Made by a program: the position numbers and the translations under genes. The notes beneath the pieces were generated by a model. It saw only the letters and a list, made by a program, of their open reading frames with translations. It made no database searches and was not told where the DNA came from. Below, one piece after another: positions 1-33,656 of a stretch of DNA of 64,000 nt (the stretch's first letter is position 1; each line of letters begins with the position of its first letter). Location of the stretch: contig CM075206.1 in assembly GCA_037577475.1 (NCBI GenBank), forward strand, positions 9,826,401 to 9,890,400, in the 5' to 3' direction. The stretch comes from Chaunax sp. Z400. Lineage: Eukaryota > Chordata > Actinopteri > Lophiiformes > Chaunacidae.

Positions 1-3000
1 CGTTCAGGGTCACGCAGGCTGGTTCTCATGGTCTATGTTTGTCTACGGTTCCAAGAGAATATGCCGACACATGTTCTGCATTTTAAGGGTGTTTAGTTTC
101 ATATGCAAGCAGCAGCACTACACTTAACTGGGATTGGTGGGTGAGTTGTTACCAATCACCTTGAGGAATCTACCTTTTCCTTTTCTCTTTATATTGATTG
201 CTACTCCAAACGGATTTAGTTTGCAGCCTCCAAATTGGGGAAACTTTTAATCTCTGTTAAATGCTCATACATATTTAATTCACTTAATTAGTGAATCAGC
301 GTTTTGATTGTACTGTTTATGTAATATTAAGCATTTCAGGTCAGTACTATGCTTCTGGGCCATCCGGTCTTTGTAGGAAGCATCATCAAATGTCTGGACA
401 ATAAGTTAAAAAAACAAAAAAAACAATGAAAAGACCTAAGTTACCAAGTGGTGATGAGGTTTTCCAAAAGTACCAGTTTTCATGAAACGTAACTGTGAAC
501 TCATTGATACGTTGAAACCGATAAATACCGATATACCGGTTTCATCGCACACCCTTATGTTTTAAAGCTTAATTTTCCCAGAATGCACAGTACTTGTTGA
601 GTTTGAATCCATGATTTTGTGATTGCCTAATTGTTTTTTTTTTGTTTTTTTTGCAGCTTAACACATCTCTGTCTGCATTACTGTGTCTGTTTGTCCTCCT
701 CAGTCTGTTTTATGAGCACAGGAGTATATATTTAATCTAAGCACGGACCCACACAAACTCTGACATGGACAAAGTAAAGCTTTATATAATATTGTGGAAA
801 ACATTTTTCTACCTTATCCCGTTTAAAGTCAACACCTTTCCCAGGAGATTGCTGCAACAGTCACTCAACAGTTGATATGGTTCTTTATTTCGTTAGCCTG
901 GTCCTTTTTGTCAATTAGTAATCAGTGCTCATGAGAGAAAGCCCACACCTTCCTATGATGAGACACGGTACCAGTTCAATCACTAGTTGTGCTCAAAAAC
1001 AACAAACACAGGTTTATTTTTTTCCTTGTCAATTTCCATGATATACAAGATAGTGCATTCGGGTCACACTTCTCTAATTGGTGAACATTACAGTGATATT
1101 GAACTTGGTAAACTGCCAAGCTTTAATCCTTCAGACTTAAGTTGATTTGATCTCCCTCACTCTCTCTTCCCTCGTGTCTCTCCTCTGCTTTCTGCTCCAC
1201 CATGCTGCTGATTTAATGGAAAGAAGTCAACCTCTTTATTCTTGACAATTACCTCAGTGGAAACCCATTGAAGCAATTTGCTGTAGCTCTCTTTTGTGGT
1301 AAAAGGAATCATTTATCTGGGGTATATTTGACGAGTCAAAGAGACAAGAATGCCACCCGTGAGTGAGCAATATGTTCTACTCCCTCTCTCTCTCTCTGAC
1401 GTTCTCTGGAGCTCCCACAGCCTGATAGACTGCTTGTGATGGGAGTGTGGGTTTTGACAAGAAAGTGACTGCAGGAATATTAATGGTTTCCATTCATGGT
1501 TTAAAATAGATTTTAAAATAAAGTGCTTACTTTAGGCTCGTATCATATAACTGTGGCTGCTGATCCTCTGATTGTGATTCCATGTTTTCATATCACACTA
1601 TAAATCAGGGGAGTCTATCTTTTCTCACCTCCCTCCCCTCTTTTTCTCTCACACTATTCCTTAGCCTAGTGAATGGTAAATCTGCTTTTCCACTGGTAAA
1701 ATTGAATTTTTCTCAGCAAGCCTCTTGGAAGAACATTGCAGATTTTATTGGCAATTTCATAAATTACTATTTGTCCATTGATTTTTTTCTTTTTTTTTTG
1801 AATGGTGGGCAGAGAAATATTCTTTGCAGAAGCCACTAAGCCCCATTTGTCAGTGTTACCAACATGAGGCTTTTGCAAAACCTCAACAGAGGTTTTCCGC
1901 AAAATACAAACACTTAAATACATCTTCAGGACAGGAACACACATACACACACATATACACAAATAAATATAGGCAGCTTTCCCCATTTATGAAATGACCT
2001 TGTGTGTTTTTTAATCATTTCCCTCTTAGAGTTTGTGAAACCCCGTCAGGATCTCCAACAGACCAACTGGTTGCCCGCAAGCCTTTCCAACTTTGAAGTC
2101 TTTCGGACCAGGATTCATTTAATTATACATTAAGATGCGTCCATAATATTGATGGGGTGGCCTGGCAGCCCTGGCACTACAAAGGGTCTCTTACCAGGTC
2201 TGAGAGAAACAGGAGGGGTTTAACTAATCGCTGTGAATGCACTTACACCAGGTTCACATTTCACTGAATTGAGGCCATTCTTCTTCATTAAAGTGGCCTG
2301 TGTTGCTCCAAACATGCTGCATACCTCTGGATGGGAATCATTTCTAGCTATAACATCTGACATTTTATAGTCGTAACATGGTCAAATGAAGATTCTGAAT
2401 GTGCCTGTCAAGCTTAAGAGTTGTGTAGCCTTAAACATGTCGGAACAAAGAGCCAGTGATCTCTCCTCGCTGCCTCGCGCTTGGTTTTCTCACTGGAATT
2501 TTGTCATAGATCCTACATCAATTTGGGCATTTTGGTCAAACAAATCAGTGGAATTAAGAGTCTGACAACACCAAGGTCTGAGCATTTTCCAAGTGCATAC
2601 CAACAGCCAATTGAGCACACTGGGACAGAGCTCTCCTTCAGTCAGTTCAGTGTGGCTGACGGGCAGTTCTTGGTGGGTACAGTGTGCTGCCCTTGGCCTG
2701 CTGGGCACATCGGACCATGACACAGTCCCTCCTCAGTCTAAAAGGCCCTCATCAGTTCTCATGGCAGCCGACCAGCCAAATTCCCACAAATTACAGGAAT
2801 ATTTGGACAAACCTTAATCTAATCATTTTTCCCCTCTGAAATGGAGAGCGAGCAATCATCTGTCATGTCTCACTGGCCTGATTAAAATAATCATGAAATC
2901 TAACATTGTTCTTCTCCGTCATTTATTTATTTATGTTTTTTTTGCTTTGTCTTTCAGGTTCAGTTTGCAACTAAACTAAATACATACTATCTCACTCATT

Positions 3001-6000
3001 TCTGCCTTTTTTTTAAAAAAAAATTCTCAAAGTAGAGTGGAGTGACTGTATGCACAAAAGCCTCTGCTGTCATTGCTAGTCATGGAGCCTATAGTGGCAG
3101 AACAGCCCTACAGAATTCAAACTATGCCAGCAGACCTTAATTCCCCTCTCTTTTGCATTGTTCCACTGTGATTTGGCTGCCTTGGAGGTGGACCTGGTGG
3201 AGACAGAGAGAGAGAGAGAGAATGAACAGGAAAAAGAAGGGATTTGAGGTCCTTTGCTATTGTCCGTAATAGGAATGTCCTTTATGAATGACTGATTTAT
3301 GCCAGCAGGGGCATCTGGTTTGGGTTTGACTTGCATCTTGTGTTGCAAAGGTGAACCTCCTCACTTCCAAACTCTCCGTGTTGACATGAAGAAGTTCATA
3401 GTCACACATCAGAGGACAAATATGGTGATTTAAGGGAAACATGGATTTGTGGCTGCAGTCATTGTTTTTTACAGATGAATGTGTCTTCATGGTGCGTCTG
3501 CTGTTTTTCACTGACAGCTGATAAATATATGGACAGCCACTGCTGACTGAACACAACCTAAGCCAGATGCAGCCTGTTTGCCATTGCTGAAATGAATATG
3601 CAGGCCAATCAGGCTTTTACAAGACTTTGTTCCCTTCATACCTCTGCACTTGAGCCTCCTTCATTCAATTTTTCTTCCCTCAGAGTTTCCCCTCTTAACC
3701 TCTGTGTGTGGGTAGCCTCAGGTTGCTGAGGTTAGGTTAAACAAGCCGCCATCAAAGCCATATTACCACTCGGGTCAGAGGAGGGTCGGGGTGCAGCAGG
3801 GTGTGTGGTTTGAGGCCCTAACTGCAGGGCACAACTGCCAACCAGCCAGAGAGTACTGCCCTGGATGGTTACACAAGCAGCAACTTTATTATGTTCCATT
3901 TTTCTCTGTGCACAAAGCACAGCTGTCTGTGCAGCTATACCAAATCTCTGAGCAGTGCTGCATGTGCCAAACGAGAGCAAGTGAAAGAGTTGTTTTCTTC
4001 AAGTAGGAAAAAATCTTTACTTTCATGAAAGTAAAGATTAGCAGGGTGTTGAGGTGTGCTAAAAGTCCCGAGTGTTGATGGCCATTAATCTGAAAATTGC
4101 ACATCTTTTATGTATCTGGCAGCTGTGTGTCTGAAAACTCCATAGTGGCCTTTTTGTTCCAGGCCTTTGAACCCCTGGGCATTTTACGTTCCTCCCATCC
4201 CTCCCAAATATTCTTCCCCCAGCTGAACCATGATGAGTACAGTAAAGGGTCATTAGTGCTAATCCTCTAAAACAATGAGGAAGCAGAAACAATGTGCTCC
4301 CTAGTCCGGTGATTCTGTCCAGGAAAAAAAAAGGCCTATTTTCTGTTCCACAGATGTACTGCATAGAATAGATGATTATATTATGCTAGAGGGCATAAAT
4401 ACAAGACACATTCAATATGGGTTTATGAAAATTACATTAAGCTCTATTCTCCTGGGCTTTTTAAGGGGTTCATGACATTGGCAACATGCATTTTGGCTGC
4501 AAGTTACAAGCAGTGGCAATAGCAGAAGAGAGGTCCAGAAGCCAGCTATTTAATAACCTTCAGATTTTATCATCTGCTCATATTGTTTCCTGTATTCAGA
4601 GCGCTTCACTCCCTGTTCAGTTTGAATGCTTCCAGATATGTTTAGAGCTGGATGTACTAAGTGTCCTCCCTGCTGTATATGCGCACATGTGCCCGAGGGA
4701 ACGAACTCTGGATAACACTTTTTAAAGCATGCACAGAAAAGAAAACACTCACGTCACTGTGCGTCAACACACTGATTTGATTATACTTATGCAGTTTATC
4801 CTGATAAACAGCGAAACAATACGGACAATTTAAGTACCCTCCAGTTTCTAAATCTGGAGCGGATGTAATTTTAAACATGCACAATAATGGATTATAAGGT
4901 TATCACTGATAGCCCTCTGGTAGTTGTTTTGTTTGCCATGACAGGTGGGTTTAGTAAAACCTGATGCATATTTAAAGAATGTTTTGAATGAATTGTTACA
5001 TTCTAATTTCTGATCATACTGTATGTGTTTGCACAAAAACACACATTAATGGTGCAATCATCACTCATTCTATCGCCACCGTATTTGAACTTTGTCCATT
5101 CTCATAGAAGTACACAATAGTTTGTTGCTTAACTATTTTTAGGGCCCAAACATATGCAAGGAAGAGAAGTCTGCTAAATATCTTAAATTGTAGTTTTGAT
5201 CATAAGTAAAGCCACTCTGTTCTGTTTTCCTCCATGTGCACAGGAAACATTCTACACCCTCCATAGAATTTACAGCCAATCAGCTGCCATCAACCTACCT
5301 CTGAGCTACAACCAGCAGCCACTAATCTCTCTGCTTTGTTCTTACCACTTAGCTGGTCATTTCCTCCAGCAGCTTTAAACTCCATTGAGGAACTCGGGTT
5401 ACTGCAGATGCTGCATTAATAAATCATTATGATGCTTCTTTAGATGAGGGGTGACTTTGGGATGGACAGCTGTCAGCTGACCTAAGGGTACTTTTGGCAG
5501 CCACGGAGCTCCTTAAAGTCCTTCTGGTGAACTTCAGATAACCTAGCGAGGAAAGTGGATCGGGTGAAATTGAGTTAGGATGAGGGGTAACCCAGAGGAC
5601 AGCAGCTGTGTTGTTTTGCCTGCGTAACTTAGGCCCATGTCCCATTGGTTGTTATGCGTGGCACTTTATTATCCCTGCCATCTCAGTTGTCTCAGACAGT
5701 GTAGCTATTGATACTATAGACACTGCTACACTATAGCGAACCACATCAGAACCACAAGGTTTGTATCAGATTCCACAATGAACCTTCTTGTCTGTTTTCT
5801 CACTTCTCTAAGTTGCATGAAGAGGCCATTGCTGGGAACCATTGGCATGTAAAATTGAATTTGCACTGGGTGCTAATATGACACTAGCTGGCGCAACGGG
5901 CTCAACGTTGATTTCAAGTCTTCCACAGATTGACAGAAAGCTTTGTGTCATTTTTGGTTGCATCTGTTGCCATGGAGGAAGACTCGGACCTTGACAGCAG

Positions 6001-7299
6001 GAGTATTGTTTATTGTTGGAGAAAGCCTCATGTGTGAGTGTCTTATTAGTTTCCGCCTGTCACCATATGTGTGCACAGTAGTTTGTGTTGTGTGTGTTAT
6101 TCACTGTGAGGTTCTGTGCACCGCCGGAGGGGTGTTTGTCCAAACGGTGCCAGTATTTGCACAGGGTCTGTCATGATGACTGGGCTGGCTGGCCCGGAAA
6201 CTGCTCATCTGAAACCCCGGACAGTCCACATTGCTCTTAAAGCTCCGTCTGAAGCTCTTCTTATCATAGACGACCTCTAATTGGCGTTAAATCAGATAAC
6301 TAATGCTGTGCAAAGAAAAGAACTTAACTCACATGTTCACCCATTTGTATTTTCAAATTTTTTGTATAGACTGACTAAGTACAATATAACTAAATACTAG
6401 TAAACACCAACACGCAAGTGACTTTCTTCACGAGGCCCCTGGCACATGGGATCATAACTATGTGTCCCTCAATCATGATCACTTCAGTAATAGGCTTTTG
6501 TCTTTCTTCAATGAAATGCACACGTGGCGGGGGATCCTGAATACATCAAGCTTGTTGTACGTTATGGTTTTTCATCTTTGCCAATGGGGACTGACCCTTT
6601 TTGGAAATGAGGGTAAGGGTGGAGCCGCACAGTGGGATCTGCTCAGGCTCAGGTGTCCTAAACCTGCCACTTGTCGTCAGACCATTAACTCAGAATAATG
6701 AGCAGCATGATGCCACTCAGTGGGATTCCTGTTCACAAGGTACTTTTTCACCAGCAATCATGGAGCACTCATTGGTACAGCGTCATAGTTCACCGCACTC
6801 CCATTTGGGCTAGTACAAATGATTATTTTTTATTATTGATTAACCTGCTGGTTATTTTCACAATTACTTGATTAATCATTTTGTCTATAAAATGTCAAAA
6901 CAATGGGAAAAATCATCATCATCTTAATCGCCCAGACCATAAACTTACATCCTCAAAATGCTACAGCCCAAAACCCAAAGACTCTTCATCTGTTATCAGA
7001 AATGGCAAAGAAAAGCTGCAAATCCTTCCATATAAGCGGCTGGAACCAGCAAATGTTTTGACATTTTTTTGCTTGAAAATGACTGAAACAATTAATCGTA
7101 TATCAAAGCAGAAAGGAACTAATCTCCTTTAGATTGATTAATGAACTAAGAGAGATCGTATTCATTTTACACTGTTCCCTGGCGTTAAGGCAAAGGATAT
7201 GCAAACTTTTTTTATTACAAATCATGACATTGTAAGTGAGTAAGAGGCTGCAAAGTGCTATGATGACTCAGGGGTAATTTGTGATTGGCGACTGTGGCA
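1..7299. other. upstream non-coding DNA
   Basis: No gene is recognisable on either strand. It contains simple tracts (CT at about 1383-1397, GA at about 3208-3221), short T runs and the dispersed repeat at 6825-7145. It could be an intron of a longer sulf1 5' UTR or intergenic DNA. Confidence 0.7.
6825..7145 (+). mobile_element. dispersed percomorph repeat copy 1 (attTAAtc-rich family)
   Basis: The ends are rich in GATTAA, and the body includes GTCTATAAAATGTCAAAACA, GGCTGGAACCAGCAAATG and TTGCTTGAAAATGACTGAAA. These match a common interspersed repeat of percomorph fish, known to me by its GATTAATC-rich ends. It is upstream of the sulf1 promoter. Confidence 0.6.
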
Positions 7300-7500
7300 C
7301 TGGGGTTAATGTAGCAGAACCGTCTCTCTGCCTCCCGTACCCCCTATCCCCCTCCCCTTTAGTGCGGTCCCATCCTCCCCACAGGCCCTCTGTCACGCTT
7401 GACTCACCAGGTGGTGACTTGTGAGTGACAGATGAAAGGTGGGCTATGATTGGTTGACACAGGAGAGTGGCTGTGGGTGTTTAGAGTGCCGACAACCAGT
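7300..7500 (+). promoter_or_regulatory. candidate sulf1 promoter region
   Basis: There is C-rich DNA at 7340-7380, an inverted CCAAT box (ATTGG at 7449-7453) and a rise in CpG around 7500-7540. This lies just before a purine-rich stretch that ends in a good splice donor at 7657. No TATA box is seen. Placement is inferred from the probable first exon; the true start site could also lie in exons upstream of this window. Confidence 0.35.
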
Positions 7501-7656
7501 GGCGCAGTCTCGGCACAGTTAGCTGAACGAGAGCGGCGGAGTGGAGAAAGAGAGTTTCCTTGTGTGAGACTGACATCTGACACAGGAGAGAGTGGAAAAC
7601 AAGAATAAGTACATGGATGATAAAAAGAGACCAGGAGACTCATGGGATTCTCTGAG
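7500..7656 (+). other. sulf1: probable sulf1 5' untranslated exon with a short upstream ORF
   Basis: A purine-rich segment ends with CTCTGAG followed by the donor gtgaga at 7657. It would splice across a 381-nt intron to the acceptor before 8038. The 5' boundary is a guess. An ATG at 7613 reads across the junction as a 26-codon upstream ORF that stops before the real start codon, so it could dampen translation. The exon is inferred from the splice signals only. Confidence 0.4.
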
Positions 7657-8162
7657 GTGAGAACTTTGTGTCTGGTTCGTAGCTGCTCTTTTGTCATTGT
7701 AAATGTTTTCAATGGGTTTCCAGTCTCCAAGTCAGAAAAAGTGGATGTTGAGGGATTTTGATGTTGCATATATGTTTCAGCTGTGGGGTAACTTTTCTGG
7801 TGGTTGAGCATCAAAGGCTCCATAGAAGAAACTTTTTTTGCTTCTCTGTTCATTGTCCTCTAAGTATGGGCTGTAACCAGGAAGATTTCTCTGAAGTAGA
7901 TCTGTTTAAATCTTCCTCGAGGGACTAATTATCTCTTTGAGAGAATGACACAGTTCTCAACTCTACCACTCTAAAATTGCCCACTTTAATTCTTTCGTTC
8001 CTGTGTTCCTAATGTGTTTTCTCCTTTCTCTTCACAGTCAACCACAGCTGCGAGAGCAGCACGGGTGTGAGTGAGCGGCCTGGCCGGACCTCTTCTCCCT
8101 CTCTTTTCATCTCTCCATTAATCCTCCCGTCTACCATCCCGTCTCTGGTCGTCTCTGGCACC

Positions 8163-28257
<20,095 letters not shown>

Positions 28258-29470
28258 GGCAGGATCACATGCAGGCCAGCCAGCCAATGAGCTGCTGGTT
28301 TACACAGAGACACACCGTGATTGGGAGATGAGCTTGCCAAGAGCAATGGCAAGAGATACCACCTCAGTCAGTCAGAGCTGTATAATGAATATTAAAGTTA
28401 TTGTTTATTTTTTTACAGGTGCCTACATTTATTAGTAAACAGTGTTATTTTTTTTTCCAAATATATATTTAGAAAAGAAAAAGCCTTAATGCAGCTAAAC
28501 TAAAGTGTTGGGATTAAAAAGTAATTCCATGTGGATAACCCCATTGATGTTTTTAATATATGTTTTTTTTTAAAACAGCACGAGTGGTGAAACCATTTCA
28601 ACATCTTAATGAGTCGTTAGTGTAAGAATCTATTAACAGGACCCTTTTACTATATTCATAGAGCAACATTTGACCCTAAATGCACTTTTGAAATTCTCCA
28701 TATTATGACCTTCACCCTCCACTGTTGTGATGTGAAATTTGTGTCCATTGTCAAATCAAATGTTATTCCATGTTTTTCCTACAACTACTTTTAGAACTGC
28801 GAAAATAGCTGGATTGCCACTTCTGGAAAAAAAAATCAGAATCAATTCAAATGCAAAATAAGTTTCACCGATATTTTTTTTATTTGCTGTATTGTATTTT
28901 TTTTTTATCTCCTTGTCGTGTCAGTAATAGTGTCAGACAGTTTAGACAATCATGGGACAGTTTAAAGGTTACACATCTGATACTCTGCATTGTTTTCAGA
29001 TACCAGCTCACTATTCACAGCAGTTTTTTTTGTTTTTGTTTTTTTTAACAGAAGTATCCTTACTAAATCGCAGGAAAATGCTCACACAATCACCATGTGA
29101 TGATCATGTGTATGATGTAGTGCTTTGATAATCCAGAATATTGTGTTGCACATGACCAATTTGTTTCAAATATACCTGTATAGTGCCCTAAACCTGGTTA
29201 TATGATGGTACACTCTCACAGCTTTATTAGGAGCTGTAGCTAAATATTCCAGGGCCAGTGAGGATAGAATGCTTAACCTTCCTGCCAATAGTTCATCTTT
29301 GCTGTTGGTGTTTCCAAAGAGGGACTGAGATGTTAGAAAACTGGTTCTGCAAACACCTGATGTCCTTTTCCTCTCCTGACAGTGTGTGCGTGTGTAAAAG
29401 TGTTGCAACAAGTCTGGTTTCAGAAAAGCCATGAAGCTGTAAAGAAATAAACCCTTTCAACCTTCTGACG
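28258..29470 (+). other. sulf1: sulf1 3' untranslated region (approximate)
   Basis: AT-rich DNA with long T runs and no open frame follows the long-form stop. A weak ATTAAA signal lies at 28391-28396 and a canonical AATAAA at 29446-29451, with a TG-rich stretch just after it. The end is inferred from that signal. If the short form is used, the 3' UTR begins at 27378 and contains the whole alternative reading frame. Confidence 0.5.
29446..29451 (+). terminator. candidate sulf1 polyadenylation signal (AATAAA)
   Basis: Canonical hexamer about 1.2 kb after the long-form stop, followed by a short GT-rich element (catgtgttgcg) about 35 nt downstream. Other plus-strand AATAAA copies exist further on (31509, 33449), so this is the nearest rather than the only candidate. 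Confidence 0.45.
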
Positions 29471-31998
29471 ATGTTCCAGCCTCATGTGTTGCGCTTCAAT
29501 ACTAGGCAATAACTCAATCAAGCCAAGTCGATTTTTCCTGTTTTTCTTTTTAATGACAAATATCAAGTATTCAAAGCATTTGTAAACCAAGTGTTCACAA
29601 ACATCAATTAGATTCCTGCTCCTGAGGAACAAAAGCAACAAGCGCTTGACTCTCAGAATACAACTTCTGTTCAGGAAATTCAGTTTAAATACTGATTAAA
29701 GTAAAATGTGTTAAAGCAAACCTACAGTGAGCCTGTAGTGCAGTAAAGGCAGACACCCCCTTGCATTTACTGTGTCTAATGATGGTTGTTGAAAGAGTGG
29801 ATGATCCTCTACCCTTCCCTACAAAGAGTTGGTTATTTTCACCATCTTGCTCATTTGGTATTTCATCAGAACAGAAATTAGTCATATTTAATTGTAAGAT
29901 TTGACTGTCCAGTCAAATTAACAGGGGGCCTGATCAATAATCTTGACATTGGTATTGGCTAGAGAATCATTCCATGTGGAGAGAAGGGTAATTCTGCTCA
30001 GCATAACGTCAGTATTTTTAATAACTAAATTATGTTGTCCTCTTGGAAAGAACAAAAATACTTTGCAACAGCCTAACCCCCTCCCCAAATGAGAAAGAGA
30101 ACACAACCCTTCCCATGTGAGTAATACTGTTCAGGCACAGCGACACAAATCCACCATTTTTTTTATTTATTTTTTTAGCTTTAATATTTTTTCTTTTTAA
30201 CTATAATGCCAAGGGGTTAGTTCATAAATATGCTTCTAACTATGTGTGAGCTCAATAATATGCTTCATTTGCTTAGTCAATATTTACACAATGATCACAT
30301 ATGAATATGAAATTTGAGGTACTATGTCACTTAATAGTAAAATTAGCCACTGCCACTTGATAATCTTCACCTGGTAGAATACCATTTATCTTGGTCATAA
30401 ATGTTAACTTTTTAAACGTATTCACAGCTTCAGTTTCTCCGTCGTTTCCCCAAACATTTAAAAGCTAAAGAGGAAGTTGAACTGATCAGAATATAAAATA
30501 CTGTAACTTTGTTAGACTTACATCTTAAGTCCTCGACAAAAGAGGAAAAATGTGGTTTTGAAAACATGTGCCACAGATTTGACTTTTTGTATGGACCTAT
30601 CTTATCTAATAGCAAACAAAACGTAATAAACAGGAAGAGGGCCTCACAACCACTTCCTCCATTTCTCTGCAACGGCCACCCATCCTATTTAAAGGAAGGC
30701 AAATCCATGAAATACTACAGAAAATAACATGAGCCCAAGTTAAAGAAAATTAGATAATTCTATTACATTAGTTAAGGCTCATGCAAACAGCTTAAATAAC
30801 CCCTGGTCAGACAAATTCTGATTCGTGCCATATGCTGAATATTGTGAGGATTTCCCAAAACTAGCAGATATAATTAATTATTTGACTTGTCGTTATGTCC
30901 TGCAAGCATAAATATCAACGATAGCAGGTCATCTTTTGCTAGGGTTGGGAGACTTGTGTGTTAAATTCAGTGCAACCATTGAATTTAATAATTATTCCTT
31001 TAGCCAGGAAAGTCAGTTCAGTAGTCTGACAAACAAACATTCACTGGCCTTCACACAATCATCTCTCTGTCCACTAGAGGGCGCCAAACACCCACAAACT
31101 GAATACTCTGATTACGCTTGGTGATAAACGGAGGTTCACTGTTTTATATGCTTGATGCACTACTTTTCTTTAAAAGTCGAGAATACTAGTTAACTACTAT
31201 GTACATCAGATGACCATTAGTAGAAAGGGGAAAACATTACAATGCAAAGCCAGGATGTTGCATCCTTTCACTTGTTTCTGATTGTTGCAATTGATTCGAA
31301 TCATTTTCATTTTCATTTGAAAGTGTGGCGAAAATTGTTGAGAAAACAGCAGTTTTGCCACATTGACTTGAATCTCCAGTACAGCTCCAGTTTCAAGTAC
31401 AATCACATTGTTTGGACACACAGTAGCTTCTGCACACAGTCAGAGATGAGATAACTTTCTTATTCTTTCCTCCTGATTGCCATTTGGCTAATTATTACAC
31501 ACTGTAACAATAAAATAGTGGGATGAGTCGTGACATGTAGATTTCTTGCTCACTGAGATTAGAAGTCACTGTACCGTTGGTGCTCGTCAGCTATGAGCTA
31601 CATACAGTAGTTACCTTCATAACAGGAGAAACTTCACTCACTGGGCTCAATGGCACAAGTTTGGTGGCAACTGTTCCCAAACACAAAAGCTGAGGTCAAA
31701 TAACTAGAATATTGTCGCCTGACTGAGATGACAGTAGATGGCCGTGGCTTTTCCAGCAGCTAGCAGTTACCCTGGTAGCTAGCTTTAAATACTGGACTGG
31801 CCCAGACAGCCTGAGAGGCACTGTTATGAAAAAAAAGGTGGGAGGATTTAAAAAAAATAAATAAATAAAAAAGTTATTTCTGATGATGCAAATAACACAC
31901 AGACAACATGATGGAATGGCTCAAATACAAGACATAATTCTGATATGTTCACAGGAATAAAAGGATTATGAATGAGCCGACGAGAACATGGTGGTGTG
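29471..31998. other. intergenic DNA between convergent gene ends
   Basis: A/T-rich sequence with scattered T and A runs and no protein-like frame. The actual 3' ends of both genes may extend into it. Confidence 0.7.
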
Positions 31999-32001
31999 TA
32001 A

Positions 32002-33208
32002 GGCCCAATCCCAGTTCACCCCTTACCCCTACCACTTAGCCCTACGCCTCCCGTTTTGTGCGTTCACGCGTAGGGGTAGGGGCGTCCAAAAGTCTTGTAG
32101 AGACAGAGGGGAAGGGCGAAGTGCGAGGACTATATGATGTTTGAGGTTTGGAGGGTTTTCAGAAGCACACTTCAAACGGAGGGGCAGGAGATATCAGCCA
32201 GAATTCCTTGTCAATCATCGGCAAGATTGTGGCAAATGTTTCAGTGGCAACCAAAAAAACCCACAAATGTATTTTCTTTGTTAAAAAAAATTATGATGAT
32301 TAGTTTACTGCCGTTTCAAACATGTATTATCGAAGTTTTCTTCATAACAAAAATCGCTAGTTGTGTGTGTATCTGCTGTCTCTGGCCAAATAGCTAAAGT
32401 TGTAATGTTGTTTTAAGGCTGATTTGTGCATTTCAGGGCCGCATCATGACATATTTCCTCCTTTTATTGGCATATGATGCCCGAAATTTATCAGAGAAGA
32501 TCACGTCAAAAATACATGATTTGCAGACATCGGTAATCTGTTCTGGATGTCCCCATTTGATTAGGAATGATCTATTTTTGGATGTTATATCAACTTTATC
32601 AGTGTGACCTGGACAGCATATCCAAGCTGTGTATGCGCTACAGCTTAATCATCCTCATAACTGATTGGAAGAACGTCTTCCAAATTAAAAATACGGTATC
32701 GAACCGGCGATCACCCGCGCCGCACGCCAGAGCAGAACCCCAAGCCCACAGAGAAGAATACTCTCGAGCAATGCGAAGCACACGGTCTCTGTCGGAACAG
32801 GAAGACGAAGGAAGGGAGGAGAGAAGAGTCTGCAAGATTAATCGTTTTTATTTTTGACATGATCTGGATAATGATTTGCTTTCACTGGGTCACTTAAGTG
32901 CAGCAGTGAAGTTGCTGCACGTTACTGCTGCTCTAATAATCAGTGTACACTGGCAGGGTAAGACACAGCCGACGCAAGAGACATCACTACAGCTGAAGAT
33001 GGCATTGTCCAGGCAAAAAAAACCATCGCATCTGTCATAACGCCGCCTACGACTACTGATGACGTATCGTATCAGGGCCTTGTAGGGTTGTCCCATTTCA
33101 TAGGGGAATATTTCAACCACTACCCCTTGTAACTCTGTGTCAACGGGCGAGGCAAGGCTAAGGGGCAAGGGGTGAGGTAGGGGTGAAAATAAGAAATGGG
33201 ATTGGGCC
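32002..33208. mobile_element. 1.2-kb non-autonomous DNA transposon with terminal inverted repeats
   Basis: The ends are inverted copies that start GGCCCAATCCCA and continue with imperfect CACCCCTTACCCCT-type repeats. The trinucleotide TAA flanks both sides (31999-32001 and 33209-33211), consistent with a 3-bp target-site duplication. The PIF/Harbinger superfamily duplicates 3-bp TWA sites, so that is the best guess for its source, but no transposase frame was found. It sits between the convergent 3' ends of sulf1 and slco5a1. Confidence 0.7.
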
Positions 33209-33347
33209 TAAGAGTTGAGCAGGGAAGAAGTAAGAGGTACAGATGTAGATTCCAGAGGGAGCTGTACATAGGATCTTGCATAGTACAGGTTTGTTAGTTG
33301 TGCTTTTTATGCTGTGTTGATGAGGACTCATCTGTCCCTACAGAGAT

Positions 33348-33353
33348 TTTAAT
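33348..33353 (-). terminator. candidate slco5a1 polyadenylation signal (ATTAAA, minus strand)
   Basis: TTTAAT on the plus strand reads ATTAAA on the minus strand about 300 nt past the slco5a1 stop. It is the nearest signal-like hexamer. Minus-strand AATAAA copies further away lie inside the transposon at 32847 and in T/A-rich DNA near 30166, so a longer 3' UTR is possible. Confidence 0.25.
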
Positions 33354-33656
33354 GTCCTGCCCTTTAACAGTAGCACCATCTGATGTATTTCCATCATCTG
33401 ACCCTCTGTGTGGATACGGTGTGTGGCTGCAGCTCATGATATGTTCAGAATAAAAGAGCATTTGTTACTCTCCTGTTATTATGAACGACCATAAGCAGCC
33501 CTTTATGTATGGTGGGCGCACCCATGTCTCTGCCTTCAGTCCTGTAGCAGCTGTGGAGCCCTGCCTGTCTGATTGGTGTTAATCAGACACCATATGGTGC
33601 AGAAACAGGAAGGCACATGTCACGATGGACCCCTGGGAGGGAGGCTTGGTGTGCTC

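Noticed and set aside
7404..7853. Open frame of 149 codons on the minus strand opposite the sulf1 5' exon
   Set aside because: Serine/threonine/proline-rich chance frame antisense to the promoter and first exon; no homology recognised.
8067..8162. N-terminal extension of sulf1 upstream of the ATG at 8163
   Set aside because: It would need a non-ATG start (GTG at 8067) and would bury the signal peptide; the ATG at 8163 has good context and sits directly before the hydrophobic leader.
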